A stretch of DNA of 64,000 bases from Parascedosporium putredinis (Eukaryota; Ascomycota; Sordariomycetes; Microascales; Microascaceae), in contig CASHTG010000012.1 of the NCBI GenBank assembly GCA_949357655.1, forward strand, positions 186,001 through 250,000. Direction: 5' to 3'. Every line of letters starts with the position of its first letter. Positions within the stretch are counted from its first letter, which is position 1. This document shows, in pieces, positions 1-12,100 of the stretch. The notes below the pieces were generated by a model. That model was not told where the DNA came from and did not search any database. It saw only the letters and a program-made list of their open reading frames with translations. The translations under genes and the position numbers were made by a program.

Positions 1-3000
1 CTTGCACGATGCTGGCCCGATCCGGGCGGCGTGGGCTCCAAAGGGGAGGCAAAGCCATCGAACCGACGCCCAAAGGGCAAAGGGCAAGGTCCGCCCACAT
101 ACCATTTCTGGTCTAAAGCATGGAAATGCGTTGCAAGAGCCTCCTCTGGTGAAGCAATTCTCAAATCAAGCATGAAGTCAGGCATGGGCGCAATGATTGA
201 TCGGTGTTTGATGCAACGGTAGAAAGGCACTGGATTGGCTCGGAGGTTATTCCAGTGTATGAGAACAGCCAGGGGACAGGCAGATCATCAAGGCGGGCTT
301 GGTGGGCGACGGAGGGGCATCCATGACCTCTTACAAAATCTGAGGCACGGAGGATCTCAGGTTTGACGGGGGTGACGTTGGGGGACTGGACCTGGTAGCC
401 AAGGGGTCCGTCCCGCATCCCTACAAGTATGAAGCGGCGCCGCACTCTTGGCTCGTGCTCTGACCTATTTTAGCTGCCGCCCCTGAGACTGAACCAAACC
501 AACGGTGCACCGCAGATTATCCGGGCGACGGCAGCTTCTTCACTCGAGGACGGGAGGAGAGGGAGAGCACTGATTTGGGAGGAGGCGAGGGCCATTGAGA
601 AACGAGGGAAAGAGTCAAGAAGAGAAAAAAAGAAACAACCGCAAGAATGAGATTCCCAATGAGCGAAGAATATGCATTAGATGACTGCGATTCATGCGGC
701 CCTTTGGGATGTCCGTCCTTGGTGGACCTTGATCCTTGCTTCTGCTTTCGAGATGATGGATGTCATTCTCGGAGTCTCGACCAAGGTAGCACAAGCCAGC
801 GATCAATGTTCATCCAAGCATGATGGTCTCATAATATTGCATTTTCCAGATGCAGGAACGAAAATTCCCCCTTCTTTTTTTTCTCTTTCTTCTTCTTTCT
901 TTTCTTTCTTATTTGGAAATTGCCCATGGCACAAATGCCCTTGGTTTGCTGGACCCGGATAGGAACAGGAACCTCGAGTCAAAGATGGCTCGAGAGCCGA
1001 TGGGAAAATCCGAGACACAACTGAGCAAAACCCCTTGCTTATGTCATAGAATGTGGGGTAAAGAGCCTGCACTGCTCTTGCGGCCGCGCCTGTCTTGAGC
1101 TAGCTTGAAGAGAATCGCTGCGCCTTGCTTTTGAAATATATCTGGTTTCTGGTGCAGGGCAAGGACTGCAGGTCGGTCAGAAGCTGTGGGTTTTTTTTTT
1201 TTGGGGGGTTTGGTTTTTCCTTCTTATTCCTGTGAGCGTGGAAGAAAAGCGGCAGTTTGGTGGAATACTCTAATACTAACAAAGTGCCCGACCGAAGATA
1301 TCTCTGCCGGCGTGGAGAAGATCCGGGGGACCGCCCCTCAAGAGGGGATCCCGAGAGCCTCCGAGCAATGCTCTTCGCCATGGTTAATTGCTTCCGGAAC
1401 ACCTGTGTGCCCACGATGTTTTCTCTCGCTCAGGACTATCAGCCCATCTTCAACCACTCTCCCTCTCCATTCAACCTCCTGGGCTACGCGCTCACTTTGT
1501 CATGTTCACGCCTTTTTTCCTTCTTTCTTATCCCCCTCTCATCTACTCTCCATTCCTAGTCTCCAATGCCTTAGCGCGGACCCAATTTCTTCCTTCTTAC
1601 CTCGAAGGGTTGATTTCGAGCAAGATACTTGTAGGTGTTTGTGGAGTTCGTTGAGTGTGAGAAAGCAGCCGAGGGTCCGTGACACTTATGTCAGAGGTTG
1701 TGTGTCTGAACCCCTCGAAGCTGATCTGAGCCCATGTTTTATGAAGAGTGCGGGGTCGCAGTGGCTAACAGCGGGCACAAATCTGAAATCCTGGTTATGC
1801 CCAAGCGAACTGGTCTCGACCTCCAAAGGCAGATGATGACACCCATTTTTGGGCCAGAAACAGCCCTCCGCCAGTCAAGATGCCCGCCGGTAAACGTAGC
1901 TCTCTCTCTCCTTGTCCGTCAAGTGGAGGCGAGGGCAAGTTGTGGTTGCCCTCTTCGTCAGATATATGAACTAGACCCAACGGATGAATTGCGAATTGCT
2001 TAAAGAAAAATGGGGGAAAGGGGGTTGCATGGCTAAACATGTCGAACAAGCCAAAGGACTTGTCGCCGACAAGGGGACCACCACTATTGATATCTATAAT
2101 TACTCGGGCAACTAGAATGGCTGAGTCATTTTGCCTTCGATCCATCATCATCGATCTTTCAAGTTATCTCGTCCGCGTCACAGAGTGGAAATGGGCACGT
2201 GCCAGGGGCGCAGAACATTGAGGTGGGTTGCAAAGGACGGGTACTGATAGGTCGTTTGACAATGCCGAGGTCGATGGACCATGCATTCATCTCGTTAGCT
2301 CTCCTTGTTCACTCGAGAAGGCTCCGTCAACTACTCTCGAATCCCATCTCTCTCCCGAAAGGAGGTCGTTGAAGATTCCAAATATGGCATTCGCTGCGAA
2401 AGGGGCCCGTTGGAAGGGCCTGACTGGTTTTGGAGCAGCTCGAGGGAATTCGTCAGCGTCCGAGTGCCTGGCTCCATTGTTCAACACCCAATCTCTATCA
2501 ACTTGATATCCACTTGCTCGACTGTTCCAGTCTGCCTCGACCCTACTCGCTACTATCTCTCCAACGGTCATTGGGGCCAGGTGGCGCTGACGGTGGATGC
2601 ACAGCTCCAACCCTTGTGGGGACGCCTACATCGTTCGAGTCATGTCCGCTGGGCTTGGGCCCTCTCATTCACTGCATCCCCGGAACTGCATGGGGCGATA
2701 TTCCTTCCGCTGCAGCCTCTGTGCAGCCTGTCTTCGTCGGTGCATCTAATTTGCTTTCGATTTTTCGCCTTTTGATAGATGTGGAATAGTACCTCAATTC
2801 GAGCAGAGAGAACTTGTCGGCATTATGCAGACCTTCGAGGCAGTCACATCGTCCCTCGGAACGCAGATGCATAGTACCTTGGTGTCGAGGAATTTGAACC
2901 AAAAGAAAACGTAATCGTGACTGCGATGAACAAGTTAGGAAGGCACAGAAGTCGGTGAGGGGGATTAGACACGGTATGGTCACGTAGGCAGGAGCTTTCC

Positions 3001-4126
3001 ATTGACCCTTCGAAAGCATATCGAGCTCGTCCACACTGATGAGGGCTTTTGGCAGATAAGAAAACAAGTCTTACTATTAGGTCCTGTGGTATCTGGGAGC
3101 CTCATCTTTTCTTCTCTTCTCTTTGCACAGTCAATAAATCCATACATTGCATCCAGTGGTGAATGCGGTGCCCTCTTCTCGCCCATTCCTTGCTCCTCAC
3201 ATAGGAATTGCCCATCAATTGAAAAGAAAGAGCAATGGACATGATATGTCCAGCTCGAGACTAATCTTTACCTCCTCCATCCTCGAACGAACCCTAGGTT
3301 CAACTGGGCCAACCTCACGATCTTTTCCCACTCAAAGGTGAGTGCGGTCAAGCTGCCGAGCAAGGCTGGAGGATCCAATCCGGAAGCTTGCGTGCTATTC
3401 CCCGCTCCAACGACCACCCAACAACTTTCGGGCGGGTTTCCTCCCCTCAGTCTCCCCACCCGCTTGTTTCCCCTCGCGCCTACAAAACAGAAACCCCCAC
3501 TATTCCCACCTTGACTCGCTCGCTTCCACGGCGGGTGCAGCAGGAGGCCACACCACCACCACCACCCCCAGCCAGTTCGTGTCGCGCGCAGCTTGGAGAG
3601 GAGGGAGATAATAGATGTCAGACTGGTTGGTTCCTGTTGGATTGAGATTCGTCCACCATTTCACTTCACCTTGACTCCATTCCATAGTCAAGCTCCCCTC
3701 AGTCACCCTCAACCTCTCTCTGTGCTCCACCGCCAATCTTTCGCCCGTTCCTCCGCCCGCCTCCATCTCCGCCTTCCCGGGAAACATTTGAGCTCAATTG
3801 GCAAGAGGGTTGTGCTTTGTCGACGCTACCCTGTTTTCACGCACACCCAACCAAAGCTTCACCAGCCCACGTCATTGACCTCACACGAGCTCTCCCTTTT
3901 ACGCGCCGGCTGTCTCGGGGCTTGAACGATTGAGCTGAGAATATCCGCAATTTCCTCGCGGCCCATCAGTTCTACTCTTCGAAACCTTGAGGGACGTATT
4001 ACTGGACTTTGCAGCTTCCTGGGAAGTGCCCCCCTTAAAACGCCCTTGTCCTACGCACCCATCCGTGGTGCGCGGTCATAGTCACGGTAGCTGGAGTGCA
4101 CGAAGTCCCTCTTTACCCGCGCCGCC
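1..4126. other. Upstream non-coding stretch
   Basis: No open frame here has protein-like composition or a recognisable family; the longest (about 216 codons near 1.2-1.8 kb, plus strand) is low-complexity and has no supporting exon structure. From about 3.4 to 3.9 kb the plus strand is strongly pyrimidine-rich (C/T blocks with CCACC repeats near 3.55 kb), as is usual just upstream of fungal transcription starts. This part is the likely promoter and leader of the gene starting at 4127. I see nothing else definable. Confidence 0.5.
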
Positions 4127-6186
4127 ATGTTTGGAATAGCTCTTCCGTCTATGGGTAAGTACAGATCTCTGCTGGCTTTTTCCCCTTCAGTTCCTCTCTC
4201 CACTCTCTCCTGCCATGACGCTAGACACAAGCTCCCTACGCTTGGTAAACATCCCATGTGTCCTCACCCCTCCTCCCTTTTCTTCTTGAGGCGGGTCTCG
4301 CGGCTGCTCCCCTCCCCTTCTGCCCTCTCGGAAAGATCCGTAAATGTCTTGGCCGGAGATACGGAGTAGCTATCAAAGTCTGCCGTCTTTGTTTGGAATG
4401 TTTTTCGGGGCACTCACGATTTAGTTGGTGTACGCGGGTGGCACCTCTAAACCGATGGGGTTTAAGACGCTTTTCAACATCCTCGCGTCGTTCTGTGCTT
4501 CTTCTTCCGTCTGCATGCACCACGACTCCTTATAACTGGGATGGGGGCGACCCTAGCCCGTGATTTTGCTCACTGCCATGTTTACCACGCTAGCACCCTA
4601 ATCTCCTTACCTTAAGCCTTGCTGTGTTTCTATCATCTAAAGCTTGATTTTAGGAAGCTCCGCCCGCCCCAGGATTCCGCGCAAAGACGTACCTCCGCCA
4701 ACGCCGATAGTATTCCCTGAGCCGCATGTTGCGGGCGCCTCCAGCGCGGAGGCAGATCCCGCGTCATCGGGGACCCCTTGTGGTCTTGTGAGAACGCTCC
4801 AGGCGATATGCCGCCCCGGCGACATCAATCAAGTTGCGTTTGAAAGTTTGGGCATCAAGACCTACTACGATGCCACGCTTGCGGAGGTCATTCCCGATCC
4901 AACCTATATCCCTGACTTCTCGACTTGGGATACACTTACCACAGATGTCCTGCGCGAAACTAACGCCTCGACTCGCTTACCCCTGAATAATGGTAATCTA
5001 TCTCCCGGCTGCCAAACCTATGCTGAGCGTAAGGCGGAGCTCTCGATTTCGAACGCAGATGCGTTCCGCACTGTTCGACGTCTGCCTCCCGCCAAAGGGA
5101 AGCCTCATGTTAGACTAGGGAACTCGTACGAGTTCTTCCGATGCCTAGAGTTGTTCACCTCATATTGGGATGACCCCACCGCTCCTCCTCCGGAGCCGGT
5201 CCAAGTAGAGCCCACGCCCGAGACTGCTGCGCAAGGAGAGGAGGCCAGTGGCGCAGCACCCCCTCCCCAGTCTGATGATGCTGCATACTATCGAACTACG
5301 ACTGGATCATCGATGCCCGCCGAGCATAGGCACTCCCTTCTGTCGGCTTTTATCCGCCTTGTTGCTTACGACTTTGGCTGCAATGTCACCACCCCTCGTA
5401 CCGAACCCCGCCTTACTCTTTGCACTCCCAAAACCGGGGCGCCTCGGGGCCAGCAGACTCGAAAGTCCTATGTCCCGTCTGGCTGCATCTTTGTCTTTCG
5501 CACCCCATCCAAACGGGAGCATGCCCGAGCCGGCATGGTCGAGGGTCCTGTGGCAGCTGTTAGTGCGCGGGGCACCATCAACCTTGACGTAGAGTTAGAA
5601 AAGAACCAGGATCTGGCGAGAGAGGTTCTCGCGGCCATAGTTACCGCTCAGCATCGCGCCCGGGAGGAAGACTGAACAGCGTCTAGGGGAGGGTCAGTGG
5701 TGGACAACGAAGAAGCGCTGGGGCGGCGGTTCCGGCGGCCCCATTGGCCGCGAACTTGATGGCGACGACATGCTTGGAGATAAGGACTCCACCTCGCCGC
5801 CTATGAAGAAGCCGCGCAAGACCATGGCCGTGTACGATAATTACCGCATGGTCCGCCCGCCTGCCTTCTCGTGGGACAAGAAGACGCGCTACGAGGCCAT
5901 TGGCCGCCCATCTGGCGGCGCAGACTATGACGACATTTTTGTCATTAGCAGCTTGTTCCACCACGTATCTGTCTTGCGGCTACGCGTGCCCAAGAGGCTG
6001 CTCGAGGTCCTAGACGGCGCCGACGAGGACACGGCTAAGAGCTGGGGCGATCTCGTGCTCTGGCGGAGCAAGTGGTACGACTTCTTCAAGGAAGAGGAGA
6101 GGATCCAGGCTGTGCAGCTACTCTGGTCTCTTTTCTCGTACCAGATGCGAAAGTCTGACGGAGAGGATACCGCTATGGCGGGCTAA
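4127..6186 (+). CDS. Unrecognised fungal protein, about 519 residues
   Basis: I do not recognise this family. Exon 1 is 4127-4154 (MFGIALPSMG), followed by a GTAAGT donor; exon 2 starts at 4654 after a TTTTAG acceptor. The 499 bp intron is long for this window, so a small extra exon could be hidden in it. Visible features are a Pro/Glu/Ala-rich linker at about residues 185-215, a basic patch PPMKKPRK, a Trp/Gly motif WWTTKKRWGGGSGGPIGRE, and a helical Trp-rich C-terminus. The frame breaks near 5660-5675: the upstream frame stops at TGA 5673-5675, while the next frame runs on without interruption through the Trp/Gly motif to 6186. This implies a one-base gain or two-base loss in the assembly. 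The gene is convergent with the metacaspase gene. That it is a real gene is fairly likely; its function is unknown. Confidence 0.7.
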
Positions 6187-7069
6187 AACACAACTCTCAT
6201 GTTGTCCTGGGCCCTTTTCCACTTTTTTGGTCCTCTCTCCCCTTCTCATTCCTCGAAAAAGGAGCATAGTGCCACCAAGCTGCTCGTAGTTTCGCTCTCT
6301 TTCTTTCTTTCCATATACCTACGCGCCTCTCCTGCTCTCTTAATCTTGACAAAAACAAACGGAGGGACGGAGAAACGGGTCTTATCGATCGTTAGTGGGT
6401 TGAGTGGAACTGCATAGGGGACTCCCAGGGGATTCAAAATGCCATGGCAAAGTTTCAAAGAGCCATTCCCCGGGCATCGGGGTCTAGCTAGGTGTTCGTA
6501 TTTGTTGGAGCTGGGCATTGCTACTGGCCTGCATAATATATCTGCGTTCTTTTTTCTTTTCTTTTTCCGTTTTTTAATTTGTTCTCACGAGTAGGGACAA
6601 GGGCAAAGGCGAGATACAAGAGCTAGAGGCAAGATGGAGGGCAGGATCCAAGGAGGGTTTCCTGACCCTTGATTAAAAAGTAGCCATATAGCTAGATAAA
6701 TAACAACATATATATATGAAAGATCTATTAACACGTTCTCCCTACCCGTTGATCCAAATGAGCCATGTTCAGTTTCCCGGCGCTCATTATGCTGCAAACG
6801 GCTTTCCCATAGTCCAGACAGGCCCAGCTCAACTAGGCGTTGTATTCAAGGTTCTTCCATCACAGCCGCTCGAGAATAGCTCATTGCGTACAAATGTGAG
6901 AAGTTAAACAATGTCCCGTTTATAGAGACACCTCTTCTCATGCACTTTTACCGCCCCAGAGCTTTCGGCCAACTTGTTTTTCCGCCGTAAGTCAACATCG
7001 TCATCATCATCAGCTTCTTCTTCTTATTCTTCTTCTTCTTCCGCATTTTTGCCGTCAAGGTTATACGGT
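6187..7069. other. Intergenic region between convergent genes
   Basis: This holds the 3' ends of the unknown gene (+) and the metacaspase gene (-). It includes T-rich blocks near 6300 and 6550, an AT-rich stretch at about 6670-6720, and an imperfect TTC run at about 7010-7050. No coding signal is seen. Confidence 0.5.
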
Positions 7070-9126
7070 TTACATAACAAACATCAAGTCGGTATCTGTC
7101 AAACAGCACCAAGCTCAGAAAGTCAGAATGAAACTGGACACCTTTTCGAACGCAGCTTGTTTTTCTTTCTTCTAATTCGAAACAGTGGAGAAGGAGAACC
7201 GGAAAAAGGACGACGTGGATGGAGCAGGGGCTTGGGTGGAGCACTGGTTGGGGAGTGTTTAGGCAACGCACCAAGAGGATGGCTGCACGAGAGCTGGGGA
7301 CGCTGTGTGTAGCGCGTAGATAGCTCGTCGCGGATACTGTTGAGTAGTTGGACATAGCTTTGCTGGGGTTCTTTCTCAGAGCCGACATGAAGGCCCAAGA
7401 CATCGCGCCGGTGTTCTCGTCGGCGCTGCATATACAAGTCAGTGGGAAGATACACGAGTAGATCGAACCATTGAGCATAGCAATGAAGACAAGGAAAAGA
7501 AAATCAAAAACGCCCATCGTAGATATCAACGTCACGATGGCGGTAAAAACAAGGAGGGGAAGTACGAACGATGTCTGATTATCCTTGCTGCCGGAGAACA
7601 TCACCACATCGGCGGGTGATGTCTTTGTGATCAAGGATCTTTCGTGAGCGTCCTGGCCTGTCGCGGCTCTCTTGAAGGCTGAGGCAATCCCGCTTGCAGC
7701 ACCGCTGATGCTGCCGTCTTGGTTGTAGGAGGAGACCACGTTGAGCAAGCCCTGACCAGCTTCTCTGGCGAGGTTTGGCTCTTTCATAATACCCTGCGTC
7801 GAGTAGATATACGGAAGATCGAGTGCAGTTCCCGAATGGCACGAATCGAAGATTGCGGTAAGTCGGACACCCGCCTGGAGGGTTGGACCATGATCCGGTG
7901 CATTTCATCGTCGGTGATATGGCCGGTTTGACGAAAGTCCACGGGATAAATAACTTCATCGTAACCGTCGACCTCATCGCCATCGAGATCCTTCGTTTGA
8001 CCTCCGTGACCTATCTACTAATTAGTTCACGTTGGAGGGAAAAGGCTACGCCAAGGCAGGTTACGGTCCCGTATCCCACCCGGCATGAGCGGCGAGCGCT
8101 TGGAAAGCCTGCAACTTCTTCACGTACCAGAATAATGGAAGAAGAGCGCATCATTAGGTCGGGCGTCCTTGACAAGCCAATGCATGGCCCGTAGAATGTT
8201 CTGTTTGGTCGGCTGGCTAAGAGGGTTCTGCTGGTCGTCGGTGAGAATAACCATATCTTCCCTTTTGTAACCAAAATGCGTGGCGAGATATGCAGACATG
8301 TTGCGCACGTCATTGATGCACCCCCTCAGCTGACCGCGCTGGCCAAAGTAGTTTATACCTATCAGGAGGGCCTTGCGGATGCCCGTGCAGCTAGAATACT
8401 GGTAGTGGTAGGATGGCGGGGCGCCATGTCCGAACTGTTGTGCTCCAATGGGAGGTAAGGGCGCGCCACTCTGACTTCCCGCTTGTGAGCCTGGGGAATG
8501 TAGAAGTCGGGGATCGTCGGGGTGGTGTTGCTGCTGTTGTGGTGGTCGCTGCTGAGGAGGCATGGCTATATGCGGGTCCGTTGGCTATCGTGTAGTTGGT
8601 ACGAGAAAGAGGAAGAACACTTACAGGTTGGGCTCCCTTGGCTTGGGTGTGGTGAAGGGTTGGCATAGGGGCCCGGGTAGGGATGGGGAGCCATCTATTT
8701 CACGGGACGTCAGCGCTAGTCGTATGATCCCCGAGGAATAATCTGTATCCCAAGGTGGATGATATGACATACCGGGGATGCAAACCCGAAAGGTGATGGC
8801 TGTTGCTGTGGATAGCCGTACGGCGCATGTTGTGAAGCGAACTGTGGCGGTACCGGTGTAGAGTAGGAAGCATACGGAGGGTGCTGGGGATGAGGAGGTT
8901 GTGTGTGCGGGCTAAATACATAGCCGTTAGCCATCTTAGCATTAAATCACGACTCACTGGGGGCTTTCTTGCCCACACTGAGGCATCCCCTTCGAGCCAG
9001 TCCCGAGGGTGATGAAGGATGATAAGAGATAATGAGTATGCTTAGATGGTCAACGTACGGGTAATATCCACCAGGAGGAGGCTGCGGCGGACCGTAACCA
9101 CCTCCAAAGCCCGAAAATCCCGACAT
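7070..9126 (-). CDS. MCA1: Type I metacaspase (clan CD cysteine peptidase)
   Basis: An Arg/Lys-specific caspase-fold peptidase involved in stress response, proteostasis and cell death. Seven exons: 9126-9059, 8911-8773, 8694-8625, 8565-8128, 8010-7570, 7425-7272 and 7095-7070; phases close to 445 residues. The start (MSGFSGFGGGYGPPQPPP) opens a Pro/Gln/Tyr-rich prodomain of about 165 residues spread over four exons. The peptidase core begins near RKALLIGINYFGQRGQLRG. Catalytic His240 lies in HYSGHGG and Cys296 in FDSCHSG; the 56-residue spacing matches yeast Yca1. The last exon is 26 nt and gives the family ending DLMFVM. Two single-base losses break the frame: a GGG at 7880-7882 and a GGGG at 7365-7368 (plus strand), where one more C in the sense strand restores MVQPLQAGVRLT and RKNPQQSYVQ. 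Both flanks are intact and conserved, so these look like assembly errors rather than a pseudogene. Confidence 0.95.
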
Positions 9127-12100
9127 ATCGGGGGCCAGCGGGCAGGCGGAGAGAAAAAGTTGGGGAGAGGAGGAAGGGCGTGTCTGTGTTGGTCTATCCG
9201 ATGTTCAGATTCAGGAGGATGCAACACGGCACAATGGCAAAAGTTGCAGATCGAGGAAGGCGCTGGGCTTGACTGGCAGCCGAGGATCACTGCGCCGGTT
9301 CAGACGATCTGCTCGACGCGGCACTATATTAGAGAGAGTAAGAATTGCAGGTCTCTTTTCTTCTTCTTTTTCCTCTCCTTCTCTTTCTATATGATAGAAG
9401 GGGTGAGATACAGGCCGAAGAGTGGACTATCGGGTGCCTCTTGTAGTCGTGATGATGAGGGCTCGGCTACTGCAGCGGGCACCAAGACCAAGCTTCCCAA
9501 GAAAGCAGAGCAAAGTCTACGTGCTACAAAAACACAGAGTACCGACAGGAGTTTCTGACGTTGATTTTGCCTCGTAGCTTGCACAGTCGCTTCGAAGTAG
9601 ATCTGAGCTGAGGTTGGCCTGATGGTCGGGCAAGGTCCGAGGGAAGGCCGGGAGGCTGGTCCGGGGGAAGGATCGTGCTTTTACAAGAATCCTAGCGGGG
9701 TAGGAAGTCGCCCGAAGCTGAGAAGGGAAGCTTGCCGTTCGCGGAGAGGCAGAATCGAGAAAATGGAGATGACGAAAGAATCAGAAAACAAGCAAGCCGA
9801 AAAAAGCACCAGCCCACAGTTTAAGAGTTTAAGACTGGTAGTGGTCAAGATGCAAGAGGGAGGAAGGCGCGAAGGAAATATCCCTAAGTAGAGAACTCGG
9901 TTGTGAAGAGCTCAAGTTTGGCACCAGACTACTCATTTGACTCCTAGCGCTCCTTCCCTTGCTCAATTTTGCGCGAGCTGCAGAGGCGAGGGGTGCGGGT
10001 GGGGGAAGTAGCGCCTCGTCGTTGAGGGGAGGGGTACATTGAGTGATGCAAATTTGCACGCCTCCAAAGGTGGAAGGGGGCGCGGGCAGCTGTTCTGTCT
10101 CTTCCATCGTTGTTGGATGGACCCTGAACAGCTAGCACCTGGGCCTAGCTTGAACCTGTTCGTCCAGAGTCAACACTGACCCGTTTGATGATCAATCGAG
10201 TTGTTTCCCGTCCCCCAATTTCAACCCTTGTCCCAGCACGATGTCGAGGCTCGCTTGCCGAGCATTGATTTCAAGCATGTTCCCCATGTTCACTTGCCAC
10301 GAGGATGCTTGGGTCTCGACAGACTTGCTTGTATCCGCCCTTGTTAGCTGAGACAGCCAGGGCCGACCGGGCCACACTTGAGACGGGATGGGCTCGCGCT
10401 CATGTGGTGGTGATGACCCCTTCCAAGTACAAGCAACAGTCGGCATTTTCGATGCTTGGCGAGCAAAGCGTGATACGAGACACCACAGGCTCCAGTGTGC
10501 TGCACAAGTGGCCTGCTCGTGTAATGCTCCGTCCGCCTGGCGAGTGCGCCACTCGAACTCCCGCATCGAGTCTCATCAAAATTCCGCATAGGCTTTGATA
10601 TGAGGAGCGATGATGAGGTCTGATTGTGGAAGCCTGATAGGTGTGACCCGTGAGGTGCCAATTTGAGAATTGGCCTCCTGGTAGGGCCAAGCAGTCCAAA
10701 TCATCTCGCTGTTACATGAGGGCGTGCTCTGCCTGCCGCCTCAACGTCGAGGAACGCACCATCGAACGCCGAGCTGGGCCATTCAAAAGCAGCATTGTCG
10801 ATGCGGAATCGAGACGTCAAATGGCCTGAACCATCGTGCATGTTGGGCCCGCACCTATCATACAGGGGCAAGCCATGGATTGTGTGCAGCTGAGCCCTCG
10901 CTATGAGTGTCCTCTTACCTGTTCCTCCTTGATACACAAACTTTCTATCTCTAGAATGATAATATGAAGTCTACGAGAACGAGTGAGATTCATCCCCTTT
11001 GACACGCATCCACTGCTCACGAACTCTTTACAACACGAGACACTCGGCAAATTGTCAAGTTTTGGCATGCCCTCTTCTTCTCGATTTGGACTGTCGCGCG
11101 AGACTAACAACTCTCGGCACACTAGTGCCCGCCTACAGCTCTGTGTGGGTGGAGTGCTCCCAAAGGATCTTGCGTCGCTATTAAAAACAAGCAGAAAAAA
11201 AAAAAGGTGAATTTCAATAGTGGTGAGGCGCAAGCGAGAGGCAAAGAAAGGTCTGTGTTTATTGGAACTTACCCTCACTTTGCAGGACCATCTAAGGCTG
11301 CCCTTGCAACTTTCTCTGCTGCCGTCAATTCCTTTTGACGCCAAAAAGAAAGGGAAAAGAATTTCAGAAAAATAACAAAAAGAACAAAGAAAAACAAAGA
11401 CTACTGCTTTAGATGCTGTCCTCTTTCTGTGTCGACCTGGGCTCCTTTTTCTTTTCTTCATGAGCTTGCGTGTGAGCCCTACCCCTGCGTCACGTTCTGG
11501 GAGTGGGAGTAGTGCGGCGCGCCCACTGGTGATTAAACTTATTACCATCTATGATCAATATATCGATACCGAAGATGGCACGCTGATCTCCTGGGTGGAC
11601 ACACAAGCCACCCTGGGCCCGAGAAACAGATGCACAAGAGGGCGGGCTTGTTAGGCCTCTCATGAGATACCCAATCTTCCATGACAGTACGCACTCCGGT
11701 CCACTAAAATCGGCGAAGATAGGAGGAGACATGAGGGGCGTTGAATACCATGTTGAAGGCTGAGCGGGATTTCATCCACTGGCACAAAGCCCTCTGGCGT
11801 TGGCCAGTTTTCCGAGAGGGCGTCCCTCGAGACCTGAGTCAAAGGTTGCATCGGGACACTGATCATTCAACGGCCAGCAAAAGACGAGGATATTCCACCA
11901 CCAATCTCATTGCAGCTTCCCCAGGAAGAGGCCGCGATTCGAAACCAAGACCCAGATTACTGGGGCATGTTCCGCTCCGGCAGGACGCAGATCGTGCATT
12001 AGGGAGTGAGAACGGTCGGCGCCGTCAGGTCGGGGAAGCCGGGGGTACACGCAAAGGAGCTGAAAGTTGGATGAAGTCAAAGTTTGCCCCCGACTTGCAG

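Noticed and set aside
1186..1836. 216-codon plus-strand frame near the window start
   Set aside because: Low-complexity, begins in a T/G run and has no recognisable motif or conserved splicing; it looks like chance in pyrimidine-rich DNA.
5641..5700. A real intron explaining the frame change in the 4.1 kb gene
   Set aside because: The only GT...AG pair here (about 5681-5697) would be 17 bases, far too short to splice, and does not give the right frame.
7272..8010. Metacaspase as a pseudogene
   Set aside because: Both frame breaks are single C losses in short runs, all catalytic residues and all splice sites are intact, and the same error type occurs in most neighbouring genes.
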